Shown: positions 1 through 7,614 of the stretch, one piece after another
Position numbering within the stretch: position 1 is the first letter of the stretch
Layout of the letters: the number at the start of each line of letters is the position of its first letter
Assembly: GCA_052400665.1 (NCBI GenBank)
Contig: JBQTGK010000005.1
Length of the DNA stretch: 64,000 bases
Reading direction: 5' to 3' (one strand)
Origin: JBQTGK01 sp052400665
Lineage (GTDB): Bacteria > Bacteroidota > Bacteroidia > Bacteroidales > Marinifilaceae
The notes under the pieces: model-generated
The model's input: only the letters and a program-made list of their open reading frames with translations
Told to the model about the DNA's origin: nothing
Database searches by the model: none
Program-made: the position numbers and the translations under genes

Positions 1-1
1 A

Positions 2-1141
2 AACGAAAACCACAACCCTGGAACAGAGGAACAAACAGAAGGATTAAAGAACTATTGTAATTATGTACGTTCTATAGACATGAGTAGACCTGTTGTTTCT
101 GGAATGCCTCGTCCACAATTTGGCGATCCTGAAAAGATTGTAGATGGTATCATAGAATCCTCACAACACATGGATGTAATCGGGATGAACTACGGTGAAC
201 AGTGGGTACCAAGAATAATGCATCGTAACCCTGGAAAACCATTTGTTAGCACAGAGAGTTATACCTATTACAGCAGTACAGAGAATGAACGTTGGTGTTA
301 TAATGAGTGTGCGCCTTGGTTAGATGTGATTGAGAACGATCAAAATATGGGACTTTTCTTATGGTCCGGGATCAAGTACTTAGGTGAAATTCCAGCAAAA
401 GGTAAGAACAGTTGGCCAAAGGTATATTGTTGGCCTGCAGCATTCCTAAATTCAGCAGGTTTCAGAACCCCTACCTCTTATTTTTATGAGTCACTATGGT
501 CAAACAAGCCAATGGTTCACATTGCAGTTTATGAAAAAGACAGCTGGTTCAATAAAAAATGGGGTGTCCCTCCTGCCAACGAAATATGGAATTACAAATC
601 TGGTAAAGTGCTGGATTTGATTACTTACACCAACTGTGACAAAGTAGAACTCTATCTTAATAACAAAAAAATTGGGACTCAATATCTTGATGATTGTGCT
701 AACCGATTGATGAAATGGAGAGAGATACCATACGCTAAAGGACAATTAAAAGCGATAGCTTATAAAGATGGCGAAAAAGCATCAGAATTTGTTCTAATAA
801 CTGCTGAAAATCCCAATAAAGTTCAGGTTTCATTTTACAAAAATCAAGTGAATAAAGATGGTGTTGCTCAGGTAGAAATTCAATTGTTGGATAAAAAAGG
901 GATCTCTGTTAAACATCAGGAAGTTGAATTAAACTTCGAAGTTATAGGTGGAAAAATAATTGGCTTGGATAATGGAGGATTAACAGCCTTAGATAATTTT
1001 AAAGCCACAGATTCACGCAAAACTTACCAAGGAAAATGTCTGGTCTATATTCAAGCTAATACTAATGTTAAAGAAGTGCAATTAAATGTGTCAGGGAAAC
1101 AAATCGAAAGTAATTCAGCAAGAATTAGCATTAACAAATAA
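2..1141 (+). CDS. GH2-family glycosidase (beta-galactosidase-like), C-terminal part
   Basis: The reading frame is open to the left edge, so the gene is 5'-truncated by the window; 379 residues are visible. The fragment starts at the Asn-Glu pair of the GH2 (alpha/beta)8 barrel, where the Glu is normally the acid/base. FVSTES around residue 85 fits the nucleophile Glu. About residues 180-275 resemble the DUF4982 domain found behind GH2 barrels (YTNCDKVELYLNN, then a KGQLKAIAYKDG stretch). The last ~100 residues look like an immunoglobulin-like GH2 C-terminal domain. GH2 enzymes of this layout hydrolyse beta-galactosides or related glycans, usually in the periplasm, but substrate and signal peptide cannot be judged here. 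An internal ATG at position 80 is not the real start. Family assignment is firm; specificity is unknown. Confidence 0.9.
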   Translation, partial: NENHNPGTEEQTEGLKNYCNYVRSIDMSRPVVSGMPRPQFGDPEKIVDGIIESSQHMDVIGMNYGEQWVPRIMHRNPGKPFVSTESYTYYSSTENERWCYNECAPWLDVIENDQNMGLFLWSGIKYLGEIPAKGKNSWPKVYCWPAAFLNSAGFRTPTSYFYESLWSNKPMVHIAVYEKDSWFNKKWGVPPANEIWNYKSGKVLDLITYTNCDKVELYLNNKKIGTQYLDDCANRLMKWREIPYAKGQLKAIAYKDGEKASEFVLITAENPNKVQVSFYKNQVNKDGVAQVEIQLLDKKGISVKHQEVELNFEVIGGKIIGLDNGGLTALDNFKATDSRKTYQGKCLVYIQANTNVKEVQLNVSGKQIESNSARISINK

Positions 1142-1255
1142 ACCATATATAATGAAAGAACTAAAGCTGAGTTATGGGCGTTTTTTCAGTTGTGAAATAT
1201 CTAGTTTTGTGATTTATGCAAAACAGTTTTACTTGTAAATTTTACAGAAAATGAA

Positions 1256-1279
1256 AAAACCAACATTTCTGTTGGTTTT
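1256..1279. terminator. Bidirectional intrinsic terminator
   Basis: Perfect 10-bp stem AAAACCAACA / TGTTGGTTTT with a TTTC loop. It lies between the convergent GH2 gene and the small cysteine-rich gene, so it can stop transcription from both sides. Confidence 0.75.
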
Positions 1280-1293
1280 ACATTCTTTATTTC

Positions 1294-1479
1294 CTATTTC
1301 GCAACAAGTTCATATTTAATCGTCAGTTCATTTTTCTTTTCCTCATCCAATGATTTTACATAGCCTTTCCATCCCGGACAAAAGTTAATATGCCATCGCC
1401 AAAATCGTCCAATTAATGATTTTGGAGCTCGATCGTATTTAGCACGCATAGGACACTTTTCACAATTGTGTTTTTTCAT
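1294..1479 (-). CDS. Small cysteine-containing protein of unknown function
   Basis: 61 residues starting MKKHNCEKCPMRAKYD, with a CxxC pair near the N-terminus and a third Cys in NFCPGWKGY. It is basic and tryptophan-rich (RFWRWHINF). CxxC plus the CPGW motif suggests metal binding, but I recognise no named family. It is the last gene of a minus-strand series with DUF3795, DsrE and TfoX-like genes and ends just before a strong terminator. The coding call rests on residue composition, orientation and position; no function is proposed. Confidence 0.65.
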   Translation of the reverse strand: MKKHNCEKCPMRAKYDRAPKSLIGRFWRWHINFCPGWKGYVKSLDEEKKNELTIKYELVAK

Positions 1480-1532
1480 GATATTGGGTTTTAAGGATTA
1501 GAAAATTATTTCACAGTCTGATTTTTGCGAAT

Positions 1533-1979
1533 TTAAGATAGGGATGGGTCCTGTCCGTAAACAAACTTGCCTTTAAAATACTTCTGCTGAATCATAGGTG
1601 CTTCTTTGGCCCATTCTTCTAAACCAATTAGCTTAATTCTACTTAAGTTATAAATTTTTGTATTATGAGGAACCATGTCAGCACTATCCGCAACAGGCAT
1701 CAAATAATTGCAAGGAAACTCATTGCATTCCGAACAATTATGTAATCCTTTACTTGCAACACACGCTTTCGTTTTACATCCCTTACCTTGAGTCATTGGA
1801 ACCGATACTGAACAACCCTTTTCACTTCTACAGCCATAGCAAGCAACTTCATCAACAGGCATATTTAATCTTTCTGCAGTCAAATGGGCGATCTCATCAG
1901 TAATATTGTCCTTATAAATTCCACAGGCCCAGCAAGCTAATCCACAAGGAGCTGTTAATTGTTTCGTATTCATTTCCAT
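1533..1979 (-). CDS. DUF3795 cysteine-rich protein
   Basis: 148 residues with many cysteines in the DUF3795 arrangement: CGLACWACGIY near the N-terminus, CYGCRSEKGC in the middle, then CKTKACVASKGLHNCSECNEFPC. Such proteins probably bind metal or iron-sulfur clusters; their role is not established. The start lies only 3 nt after the stop of the DsrE-like gene, so the two are almost certainly co-transcribed. After the last cysteine, about 55 residues (LMPVADSAD onward) form a non-cysteine tail. Family assignment is good; the biochemical role is open. Confidence 0.85.
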   Translation of the reverse strand: MEMNTKQLTAPCGLACWACGIYKDNITDEIAHLTAERLNMPVDEVACYGCRSEKGCSVSVPMTQGKGCKTKACVASKGLHNCSECNEFPCNYLMPVADSADMVPHNTKIYNLSRIKLIGLEEWAKEAPMIQQKYFKGKFVYGQDPSLS

Positions 1980-1982
1980 ATC

Positions 1983-2315
1983 TTAAATCGTTATCATCTT
2001 ATCGTCACCTTTAATATAACCAGTTAATTTGCTCATGTATTTTACCTCAACACCTAATTCTTTCAATTTAGCCGAAGCTTTGTATTTATCTGCGCAGGCC
2101 TTACAGGCTTCTATTGTTACTCCGCTGGCAATCATTTTCTGAAGTTCTTTTTGAACTTCTTCATCTGCTCCTGCCAATTTCGAAGAACCTCCCCAAATAA
2201 TGATATTAACAGCATCCCACCATCCATTTTTTATAGAATTAATTGAATACATTGATATCATATTTTTAAAAGTATCCTTGTCATTACTTGTCCATAAAAT
2301 GTGCAGTTTTTCCAT
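1983..2315 (-). CDS. DsrE-family protein
   Basis: 110 residues with the DsrE/DsrF-like fold pattern: an N-terminal strand (EKLHILWTSND), a central NIIIWGGSSKLAG segment, and EACKACADKYKAS carrying the two Cys that in the family are placed near the sulfur-relay position. DsrE-like proteins handle sulfane sulfur or act as small regulators. It sits 4 nt after the TfoX-like gene and 3 nt before the DUF3795 gene, so this is a tight three-gene unit. A thiol or metal-related role for the unit is inference from the abundant cysteines. Confidence 0.85.
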   Translation of the reverse strand: MEKLHILWTSNDKDTFKNMISMYSINSIKNGWWDAVNIIIWGGSSKLAGADEEVQKELQKMIASGVTIEACKACADKYKASAKLKELGVEVKYMSKLTGYIKGDDKMITI

Positions 2316-2319
2316 TGTT

Positions 2320-2655
2320 TTATTGGTTTTTATTTTTTTTTACTTGGATTTCAAACGATTCTTTTGCCCATAGAATAAATTCATCTGGATCTTCGAATAC
2401 ATCAGGAGGAACATTATAAAAGGACTTTACAATTCCATCACTCTTAAAGGGTTTTAATGGTACAGATCCTTGTTCAATAAATTTACTGATATTACTTTCA
2501 TCTACTTTCAAATAAACCACATCGTAAGCGATTAATGCAAATGTCAAACCATCCTGATAAAGAGCTACTCCACCAAACATTCTTTTGGTATATATTCCTT
2601 CCCATGAAGACAATTGATCGAGAACATAATTCAGAAAATCTTTACTTACTGGCAT
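2320..2655 (-). CDS. TfoX N-terminal-domain protein
   Basis: 111 residues matching the stand-alone TfoX N-terminal domain: DFLNYVLDQLSSW, then TKRMFGGVALYQDG, FALIAYDVVYLKVD, and a C-terminal FYNVPPDVFEDPDEF segment. In gammaproteobacteria TfoX/Sxy activates competence genes together with CRP. Single-domain versions like this one are widespread and uncharacterised, so a competence role should not be assumed. It is the first gene of the unit with DsrE-like and DUF3795 genes. It has a lysine-rich tail (QVKKNKNQ). Confidence 0.85.
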   Translation of the reverse strand: MPVSKDFLNYVLDQLSSWEGIYTKRMFGGVALYQDGLTFALIAYDVVYLKVDESNISKFIEQGSVPLKPFKSDGIVKSFYNVPPDVFEDPDEFILWAKESFEIQVKKNKNQ

Positions 2656-2735
2656 AATCTTATATTTAAATATTTCAGGTAAGGCTAACTACAATCACTT
2701 TTAACTCTAGGTATTCAGAAATACTTTAGGCATTA

Positions 2736-3182
2736 TTAATTTAGTCCTCTTTTAGCATAAAGCTTAGACGCAATCCAAGCGCCAATTATAAGTTCAATCC
2801 ATGCAAAAGGGAAGATTGTGAATGCAGTACTCCATTCTCCAAGTCCTGAGTTTACAAATGCAATCCAGAACATACCGAGTGTTGCTAGGGCAGAAGTGGT
2901 ACCTGAAATAATAATTGACTTTTTGTTGTTACCGAAGGCTACCGAACAAAGCCAAAACATGAATACTGTGACTGCTGTTAACATTGTATCCCACAGCCCC
3001 CAAATTAAAGCGTGTCCTAATTGTACTTGCTCTAATCCAATTATTTGAATCTTATCTTCAAAAAATGATGCCATTCTAGGGAATGCTACAAAATATGCTC
3101 TAGCGATTTCCCCAATATGAATCCAGATACTGGTTATTAATGTAATAACAATGAATTGTTTTGATTCAAATTTTTTATTCAT
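2736..3182 (-). CDS. Four-helix membrane protein, likely ECF-sigma target
   Basis: 148 residues with about four hydrophobic helices (near residues 10-30, 55-80, 88-110, 120-140) and a charged C-terminal tail. There is no recognisable domain. It lies directly downstream of the ECF sigma gene on the same strand, but across a 160-bp gap it has its own copy of the two-part element found upstream of the sigma gene (3243-3269). This makes it the best candidate target of that sigma factor. Whether it also acts on the sigma factor, for instance as an anti-sigma partner, cannot be told; it lacks an obvious anti-sigma domain. Confidence 0.8.
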   Translation of the reverse strand: MNKKFESKQFIVITLITSIWIHIGEIARAYFVAFPRMASFFEDKIQIIGLEQVQLGHALIWGLWDTMLTAVTVFMFWLCSVAFGNNKKSIIISGTTSALATLGMFWIAFVNSGLGEWSTAFTIFPFAWIELIIGAWIASKLYAKRGLN

Positions 3183-3242
3183 TTCAATTGATTTTTTTCT
3201 TGTTATAATTTGACTTATCTATTCACAAGTGTTTATAAATTA

Positions 3243-3269
3243 GACAATATGTAGATGTCAAGTGTGACA
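3243..3269 (-). promoter_or_regulatory. Candidate ECF sigma promoter of the membrane protein gene
   Basis: Read on the minus strand the site is TGTCACA-N16-TGTC, ending 61 nt before the ATG at 3182. The same two elements with the same 16-nt spacing occur upstream of the sigma gene (4199-4225), with further matching flanks. The pattern resembles the known ECF41-type promoter (TGTCACA-N16-CGTC). Assigning it to the adjacent sigma factor is inference. Confidence 0.6.
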
Positions 3270-3343
3270 AATTAATTGAGAAAAATTATCAAACAAAGAT
3301 TTAGATAACTGATTTGAGACTTAGTAAGCTATTTTATAAAAAG

Positions 3344-4150
3344 TTAGTTCAAGCGTAAAGCCTTTTTGATTTCTTTCAAGATTGTATCTGGGGCAGGCAT
3401 TTTAGGTGCAGTTCGATAAATGGCAATTGTTTTCTGAAGATCACCAATTTGATCACTAAAATCGATAGTACGATGATAGTATTTCTCTTCCATCAAATCA
3501 TTAGGATTCATAATCTGATTATCGACTAAAAAGTCAATTTTCTTTTTGCAACGACAAGGATTGTCTGCATTTACCAAGCCACATTTATTATTCAAGAAAT
3601 TTCTGATTTTAGTTTTTGATCGTGACAATTTTTTACGGAAATTTTCTGGAGTAATACCAAGAATTTGCGAAGCTTCAGTGCTATTAAATTCTAAAGTGAC
3701 AGACATAATATAAATCATTCTGTCTTCCTCGTTTAAGCACAAGAGAAGACCTTGAGTACAACCAAACATCACTTCTTTTTCCAAAAGTGCAATTTCACCT
3801 TCATTTTGAGAATATCGAACTTCATCAGATTGTCCAATGTCAATCTGATCTCCATACTCATCGAATGACATGGCAAATTCCCTAGATTTTTTCCCCTTTT
3901 GAGTGATTAAGTAGTTTGTAGCTATTCTGTAGACCCAAGTTTTAAATTGACTTTGATGATTAAAAGTACTTAAGTGTGTAACGATTTTAATTAAGATTTC
4001 CTGAGTAGCATCATTCGCATCTTCACGAAAAAGCAACATTTTAAATGAAAGATTATAAACCAGATCTTGAATTTCTACAAGTACTTTCTCAAGTGCTTTC
4101 TTATCTCCCGAATTGGCTTTAACAACCAGAACTTCTAATGTTTCACTCAT
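3344..4150 (-). CDS. ECF RNA polymerase sigma factor with C-terminal extension
   Basis: 268 residues. Region 2 covers about 20-95 (LVYNLSFKMLLFREDANDATQEILIKI, then FKTWVYRIATNYL). Region 4 covers about 130-195 (LCLNEEDRMIYIMSVTLEFNSTEASQILGITPENFRKKLSRSK). A typical ECF sigma ends there; this one adds about 75 residues beginning CGLVNADNPCRCKKK, with three Cys, followed by a helical tail. C-terminal extensions in ECF groups often replace anti-sigma factors in control, and the cysteines suggest metal or redox sensing (inference). The gene is preceded by a TGTCACA-N16-TGTC site, consistent with autoregulation. Family assignment is firm; the signal is unknown. Confidence 0.92.
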   Translation of the reverse strand: MSETLEVLVVKANSGDKKALEKVLVEIQDLVYNLSFKMLLFREDANDATQEILIKIVTHLSTFNHQSQFKTWVYRIATNYLITQKGKKSREFAMSFDEYGDQIDIGQSDEVRYSQNEGEIALLEKEVMFGCTQGLLLCLNEEDRMIYIMSVTLEFNSTEASQILGITPENFRKKLSRSKTKIRNFLNNKCGLVNADNPCRCKKKIDFLVDNQIMNPNDLMEEKYYHRTIDFSDQIGDLQKTIAIYRTAPKMPAPDTILKEIKKALRLN

Positions 4151-4198
4151 AATGACTCTCTATATTTATAATTAAAATCAATTCCCTCTTATAACTTA

Positions 4199-4225
4199 GA
4201 CAAGATGAAGATACGAAGTGTGACA
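4199..4225 (-). promoter_or_regulatory. Candidate autoregulatory ECF sigma promoter
   Basis: On the minus strand TGTCACA-N16-TGTC, ending 49 nt before the sigma gene's ATG. It shares elements, spacing and flanking bases with the site at 3243-3269. The rest of the 4151-4472 gap is AT-rich, and I see nothing else in it. Confidence 0.6.
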
Positions 4226-4472
4226 AATTTTGTGTAATAAATGAATTTTTAGACTGCATTTTCAAATGTTTAGAGATTTAATTAAAAAAATAAAATTTGT
4301 AATTATAACCATCATTTATACAATTTTAAAGGATTATTGTACAATGTATCTGATTTATAAAATATATAACTTTGTTATTGTTGATAATTTAGAATGATCG
4401 AGTATGTATATAAAATGTTGTAAATTAGCTGTATACGGGTTATGATGACAGTTATTAATCAAATTTATTAAG

Positions 4473-5489
4473 ATGAAAGCAATTGGATACAAGAAAGCAG
4501 GCGCAATTACAGCACCTGATGCATTAATAGAGTTTGAAGCAGCTAAACCGGAATTGGGAGAGCTTGATCTTTTGGTAGAAGTAAAAGGGGTTTCGGTTAA
4601 TCCGGTAGATGTTAAAGTGCGCACAAGGCCACATATGGGACCAGAGGAAGGTCAGATTAAAGTAATTGGTTGGGATGCGGCTGGCATTGTTCGCGAAGTG
4701 GGAAGCGGGGTAAGCAAGTATAAGCCAGGCGATGAGGTTTTTTATGCGGGTGAACTAACTCGACCAGGATCGAATGCCCACTTTCAGGCTGTTGATGAAC
4801 GCATTGTTGGTAAAAAACCAAAATCTCTTGACTTTGCCGAAGCAGCAGGATTACCTTTAACTTCGATTACTGCCTGGGAGATTCTGTTCGATTGTTTTGC
4901 CCTTAAAGAAGGAGAAGGAAAAGAAGAAAGTATTTTAATTGTAGGAGCCGCTGGTGGAGTCGGTTCTATTTTAATTCAACTGGCTAAGAATCTGACAGGT
5001 TTAACTGTGGTGGCTACGGCATCTCGTCCGGAAACAATCGAGTGGGTAAAGAAAATGGGAGCCGATCATGTAATTAATCACAGAGAATCTTTGGTGGATC
5101 AGGTGAGAGAATTGGGATTAAGGCCGAAATATGTGGCTTCTTTAAATGGAACAGAGCAGCACTTTTCTGCCATTGTTGAATTGATTCAGCCGCGAGGTCA
5201 TATTGCTTTAATCGATGATCCTGAGACTTTGGATATTGCATCTATTAAACCAAAAGCTTTAAGCTTTAGTTGGGAGTTCATGTTCGCCCGTTCTTTGTTT
5301 AAAACTGAAGATATGGATGCTCAATATGAGTTATTGAATCGAGTTTCGGAATTAATTGATAAGGGAATTTTAATTTCTACCGTAACCAATAATTTGGGTA
5401 TTATGAGTGCAGAAACCATGATAGAAGCTCATGTTCAGCAGGAAAGTGGACGCGTTATTGGTAAGAATGTTCTGAATGGCTTTTGCTAA
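4473..5489 (+). CDS. Zinc-type alcohol dehydrogenase-like / quinone oxidoreductase (MDR)
   Basis: 338 residues of the medium-chain dehydrogenase/reductase superfamily. The N-terminal GroES-like domain contains VSVNPVDVKVR and a GWDAAGIVREVG segment; the Rossmann domain has ILIVGAAGGVGSILIQLA around residues 152-170. The structural and catalytic zinc cysteines of true alcohol dehydrogenases are absent, so it is closer to zinc-independent quinone oxidoreductases that reduce quinones or enones with NADPH. It faces the AraC gene across a hairpin terminator. Together with the nitroreductase and monooxygenase beyond the regulator, it suggests handling of reactive electrophiles (inference). Confidence 0.9.
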   Translation: MKAIGYKKAGAITAPDALIEFEAAKPELGELDLLVEVKGVSVNPVDVKVRTRPHMGPEEGQIKVIGWDAAGIVREVGSGVSKYKPGDEVFYAGELTRPGSNAHFQAVDERIVGKKPKSLDFAEAAGLPLTSITAWEILFDCFALKEGEGKEESILIVGAAGGVGSILIQLAKNLTGLTVVATASRPETIEWVKKMGADHVINHRESLVDQVRELGLRPKYVASLNGTEQHFSAIVELIQPRGHIALIDDPETLDIASIKPKALSFSWEFMFARSLFKTEDMDAQYELLNRVSELIDKGILISTVTNNLGIMSAETMIEAHVQQESGRVIGKNVLNGFC

Positions 5490-5524
5490 TTGTTCAATTT
5501 AACGATTTCTAGTATTTAAACTAA

Positions 5525-5552
5525 AAATGCAGATTCAACTGAATCTGCATTT
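5525..5552. terminator. Bidirectional intrinsic terminator
   Basis: Perfect 12-bp stem AAATGCAGATTC / GAATCTGCATTT with an AACT loop, between the convergent MDR and AraC genes. Confidence 0.8.
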
Positions 5553-5595
5553 GTGTAAATATTTAGGACCAAAGAAACTCACATAATATTTCTTA

Positions 5596-6453
5596 TTATA
5601 CACAACAAACTTGCCCGCTCGTGCTCTTAAATTGCTTCACGGTCATGCCATAAACCTTCTTAAACGATCTGGCCAGGTGACTACTATCAGTAAAATTCAA
5701 TTGATAGGCTATTTCTTTTAAAGAAAGGTCGGTATGTAATGCTTTCGTCTCAACTATTTTAAGCTTAGATTTTATGATGTAATCGGCCAGACTGATTCCC
5801 GCCTGTTTCTTAAAATATTCTGAAAAATAGGACTTAGAAATACCAAATTTTTCAGCCAATTTAGGGACTCTAAGATTTTCGCTATTGAATATATTCGTAT
5901 TGATGTATCGTAATATTTCTCCAAAACGATTGTCAATTTCATTGGCCTGATCGACATATCTTTTTTCAATACTTCGCGCCAGAACATTAAGGATTGAGGC
6001 AATGGATCCCGCAATAATTGAATCGGAGTAGCTATCGGCAGATAAGTATTCCTGATAGATTGATTTTATATTATCGATGATAAATTTTCTTTCCCTTTCG
6101 GTTGGAACAATATCGCCAGGTACCTTATTATAGTTGGCCAATATGTAGGCAATCTTATCAAACCAATCCTTATAGCTAGTTAGTCCATCATTTTTTAAGA
6201 AGTAATGGTCGGTAAAGCGGATAAAATAAAATAGCGATTCCTCCTCAATCTTAAAAGAATGACAATCTAAAGGAGGAAGCAAAAAGATATTTCCTTTGTG
6301 ATATTCAAATTCATGATTATTAATACACTGATATCCGGAACCTTTTTCGACATAAACAATTTCGAAGAAATTATGTTTGTGCGGACGCTTTCCCCATGAT
6401 GATAATTCTTCAATATGAATTTCAAATAGCTTATTTGTTCTTTCTATATGCAT
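5596..6453 (-). CDS. AraC-family transcriptional regulator
   Basis: 285 residues. The N-terminal part is a cupin-like sensor (GKRPHKHNFFEIVYVEKGSG, then HKGNIFLLPPLDCHSF). The C-terminal ~100 residues carry two helix-turn-helix motifs (LRVPKLAEKFGISKSYFSEYFKK and LSLKEIAYQLNFTDSSHLARSF), the AraC/XylS signature. It is divergent from the monooxygenase/nitroreductase/SDR genes at 6667-8412 and is the obvious candidate to control them from the 213-bp shared intergenic region. The protein ends in a Cys-Cys-Val tail. The ligand is unknown. Confidence 0.93.
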   Translation of the reverse strand: MHIERTNKLFEIHIEELSSWGKRPHKHNFFEIVYVEKGSGYQCINNHEFEYHKGNIFLLPPLDCHSFKIEEESLFYFIRFTDHYFLKNDGLTSYKDWFDKIAYILANYNKVPGDIVPTERERKFIIDNIKSIYQEYLSADSYSDSIIAGSIASILNVLARSIEKRYVDQANEIDNRFGEILRYINTNIFNSENLRVPKLAEKFGISKSYFSEYFKKQAGISLADYIIKSKLKIVETKALHTDLSLKEIAYQLNFTDSSHLARSFKKVYGMTVKQFKSTSGQVCCV

Positions 6454-6605
6454 TGTATTCTAATTGGTTTGTTTTCAGCAAATATAGAAAATAACTGCTG
6501 ATACATCATGTTAATGAAAGGTTAAAGTGCTTGTTTTATAGGTATATCCAATAATTGTACAATTTTACCCATTCCTTTTACAATGCTTCCCCTTGCTATC
6601 CCTAC

Positions 6606-6613
6606 TAAATTTG
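6606..6613 (+). promoter_or_regulatory. Bacteroidota -7 promoter box
   Basis: TAAATTTG matches the TAnnTTTG consensus and lies 53 nt before the monooxygenase ATG at 6667, in the region divergent from the AraC gene. No clear -33 TTTG is visible, which would fit an activator-dependent promoter. Confidence 0.5.
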
Positions 6614-6666
6614 TAGCATCAATTTTAATAAAATCATTTACAGAAAGATATTAATTGGAAGAAGTC

Positions 6667-6963
6667 ATGAGTAATCAAAAAATAAGCATTGTAGCAAAGA
6701 TTTTAGCGAAAGAAGGAAAGAGAGAATTCGTTAAAAATGAATTAATTAAGCTTTCTGGTCTTTCAAAATCAGATGAAGGGTGCATCAATTACGATTTACA
6801 TCAGGATAATGAAAATCCAAAGCTATTTGTGGTGTATGAAAACTGGGAAAATAAAGATGCTTTGCAGAAACATGCATCTAGTAAGCATTTCGTAAATTAC
6901 ATAGAACTTACAAAAGAAGCTGTTGAAGAATTTATTGTACACGAAATGACCACAATAGCCTAA
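6667..6963 (+). CDS. Antibiotic biosynthesis monooxygenase (ABM)-domain protein
   Basis: 98 residues from the ATG at 6667, which follows GGAAGAAG; the in-frame TTG at 6655 is less likely as start. The single ferredoxin-like ABM domain shows ISIVAKILAKEGKREFVKNELIKL, SDEGCINYDLHQDNENP and FVVYENWENKDALQKH. Small ABM proteins include quinol monooxygenases (YgiN type) and haem-degrading enzymes; the sequence alone does not separate these. It starts a probable operon with the nitroreductase 34 nt downstream. Confidence 0.88.
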   Translation: MSNQKISIVAKILAKEGKREFVKNELIKLSGLSKSDEGCINYDLHQDNENPKLFVVYENWENKDALQKHASSKHFVNYIELTKEAVEEFIVHEMTTIA

Positions 6964-6997
6964 TTCGAAACTTAAAATCTTAAAAAAAACAAACAAG

Positions 6998-7558
6998 ATG
7001 GACGCAATAAATATGATTGAAGAACGCAGAAGCGTTAGAAAGTTTAAAAATGAAGTCGTGGATCAAGAAACAATGAAAGAAATCATTTCAATTGCTCGTT
7101 GGGCTCCGTCGTGGGGAAACTACCAAATAGCAAGATATACAATGGTTAATGATCCGAATACTATTGCAAAATTAAAGCACGATGGTGTTAATGATTTTGT
7201 GTACAATGTTGGAACTTTAACAAATGCTAAAAATGTTGCCATATTAAGTTTTGTAAAGGGTAAAAGTGGAAAGATTGAAAAACTTGAGTTGGAGGAAGGT
7301 GAATTTAACTACGATGGAACTTCAAGCTCTTGGGAGGTGTTTGATGCAGGAATAGCATGTCAAACATTTTGCTTAGCTGCGCATGCTAAGGGAATTGGCA
7401 CTACAATTATGGGTGTTATAAATGACAAAGCCATTTCTGAAATTCTGTCTTTGCCAGAGGAAGAAACTGTGGCTGCAATGATTGTTTATGGGTATCCGGA
7501 TGAAACGCCCAAAGCTACTCCTAGAAAAGATGTTAATGAGATTTTACGATTTGTATAA
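6998..7558 (+). CDS. Nitroreductase-family FMN oxidoreductase
   Basis: 186 residues with nitroreductase signatures: MIEERRSVRKFKNEVV at the N-terminus, IARWAPSWGNYQIARYT for FMN binding, and a C-terminal AAMIVYGYPDETPKATPRK. Such FMN enzymes reduce nitro compounds, quinones or enones with NAD(P)H. The neighbours (ABM protein upstream, SDR downstream, AraC regulator divergent) support an inducible detoxification set, which is inference. Length is typical. Confidence 0.92.
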   Translation: MDAINMIEERRSVRKFKNEVVDQETMKEIISIARWAPSWGNYQIARYTMVNDPNTIAKLKHDGVNDFVYNVGTLTNAKNVAILSFVKGKSGKIEKLELEEGEFNYDGTSSSWEVFDAGIACQTFCLAAHAKGIGTTIMGVINDKAISEILSLPEEETVAAMIVYGYPDETPKATPRKDVNEILRFV

Positions 7559-7614
7559 TCGTTTTAATTTATCACTATTGGAGATTAATATCGAACAAGG
7601 AAAAAAACACTAAC

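Noticed and set aside
2320..2655. Competence regulator (tfoX/sxy)
   Set aside because: Only the N-terminal domain is present and no competence genes are near; the family name should not be read as function.
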